In this document: positions 6,344 to 6,376 of the stretch, in pieces | How the letters are laid out: each line of letters begins with the position of its first letter | Position numbering within the stretch: position 1 is the first letter of the stretch | Assembly (NCBI GenBank): GCA_025451715.1 | Contig: JANWJY010000188.1 | Location: 1 to 6,376 of the forward strand | Direction: 5' to 3' | Length of the DNA stretch: 6,376 nucleotides | Origin: Fimbriimonadaceae bacterium | Lineage (GTDB): Bacteria > Armatimonadota > Fimbriimonadia > Fimbriimonadales > Fimbriimonadaceae | Position numbers and translations under genes: made by a program | Notes under the pieces: model-generated | Databases searched by the model: none | Told to the model about the DNA's origin: nothing | Seen by the model: the letters and a program-made list of their open reading frames with translations, nothing else

Positions 6344-6376
6344 ATGAACGCTCAAGAACTCTACGATAAAGGCTTC
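6344..6376 (+). CDS. N-terminal fragment of an unidentified protein
   Basis: The first 11 codons of a gene cut by the window end: MNAQELYDKGF. It follows a good promoter by about 25 bp and ftsH by 48 bp. There is no Shine-Dalgarno before the ATG; the leader is pyrimidine-rich (GTTGCTCTTTC). The residues could begin a helical repeat such as a TPR, but that is too little to assign. The start call rests on promoter spacing and on the frame staying open to the window edge. Confidence 0.5.
   Translation, partial: MNAQELYDKGF

Noticed and set aside
1..6376. Hidden novel system, mobile element, CRISPR array or tRNA
   Set aside because: Every stretch over 135 bp is covered by recognisable genes. 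I found no terminal inverted repeats, transposase, spaced repeat arrays or tRNA-like folds on either strand.

Overview
This is a high-GC bacterial chromosomal window of ordinary core and housekeeping genes. It holds four complete genes and two fragments at the edges. GC content and third-position bias are high throughout. Nothing points to a mobile element, prophage, CRISPR array, RNA gene or defence island, and I do not see a novel multi-gene system. The lineage cannot be fixed from the sequence. The mix of leadered and apparently leaderless starts, the S41 peptidase of a type common in environmental phyla, and the lone tilS-ftsH pair would fit a Gram-negative-type environmental bacterium such as an Armatimonadota member, but that is a low-confidence guess.

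Layout. Bases 2-76 (+) are the last 24 codons of an unidentified gene. Its TAG stop overlaps by 4 bp the TAA stop of a convergent, exported S41-family peptidase with a PDZ domain (73-1320, -). Upstream of that gene on the same strand, after a 132-bp gap with a 16-bp inverted repeat, lies mgtE (1453-2808, -), a full-length magnesium channel with N, CBS-pair and membrane domains. A 60-69 bp divergent spacer separates mgtE from tilS (+, start 2869 or 2878, end 4251), the tRNA(Ile)-lysidine synthase. After 82 bp comes ftsH (4334-6295, +), the membrane AAA+ zinc protease. It starts with TTG behind a clear AGGAG ribosome binding site. A consensus-like sigma-70 promoter overlaps the ftsH stop and probably drives the last gene, of which only MNAQELYDKGF (6344 onward) is visible.

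How the genes relate. tilS and ftsH are neighbours in many bacteria, often with hpt between them; here hpt is missing. mgtE and the S41 peptidase are co-oriented, but the gap and the palindrome leave co-transcription open. FtsH and the S41 protein both act at or beyond the cytoplasmic membrane in protein turnover, MgtE brings in Mg2+, and TilS is needed to decode AUA codons. These are independent housekeeping roles rather than one pathway.

The points most worth a second look are the S41 peptidase, which keeps the serine nucleophile but lacks the usual catalytic lysine and shows a tricorn-like Ser-His pair, and the TANNNT motifs placed exactly 7 nt before the ATGs of both divergent genes mgtE and tilS, which suggest leaderless transcripts.
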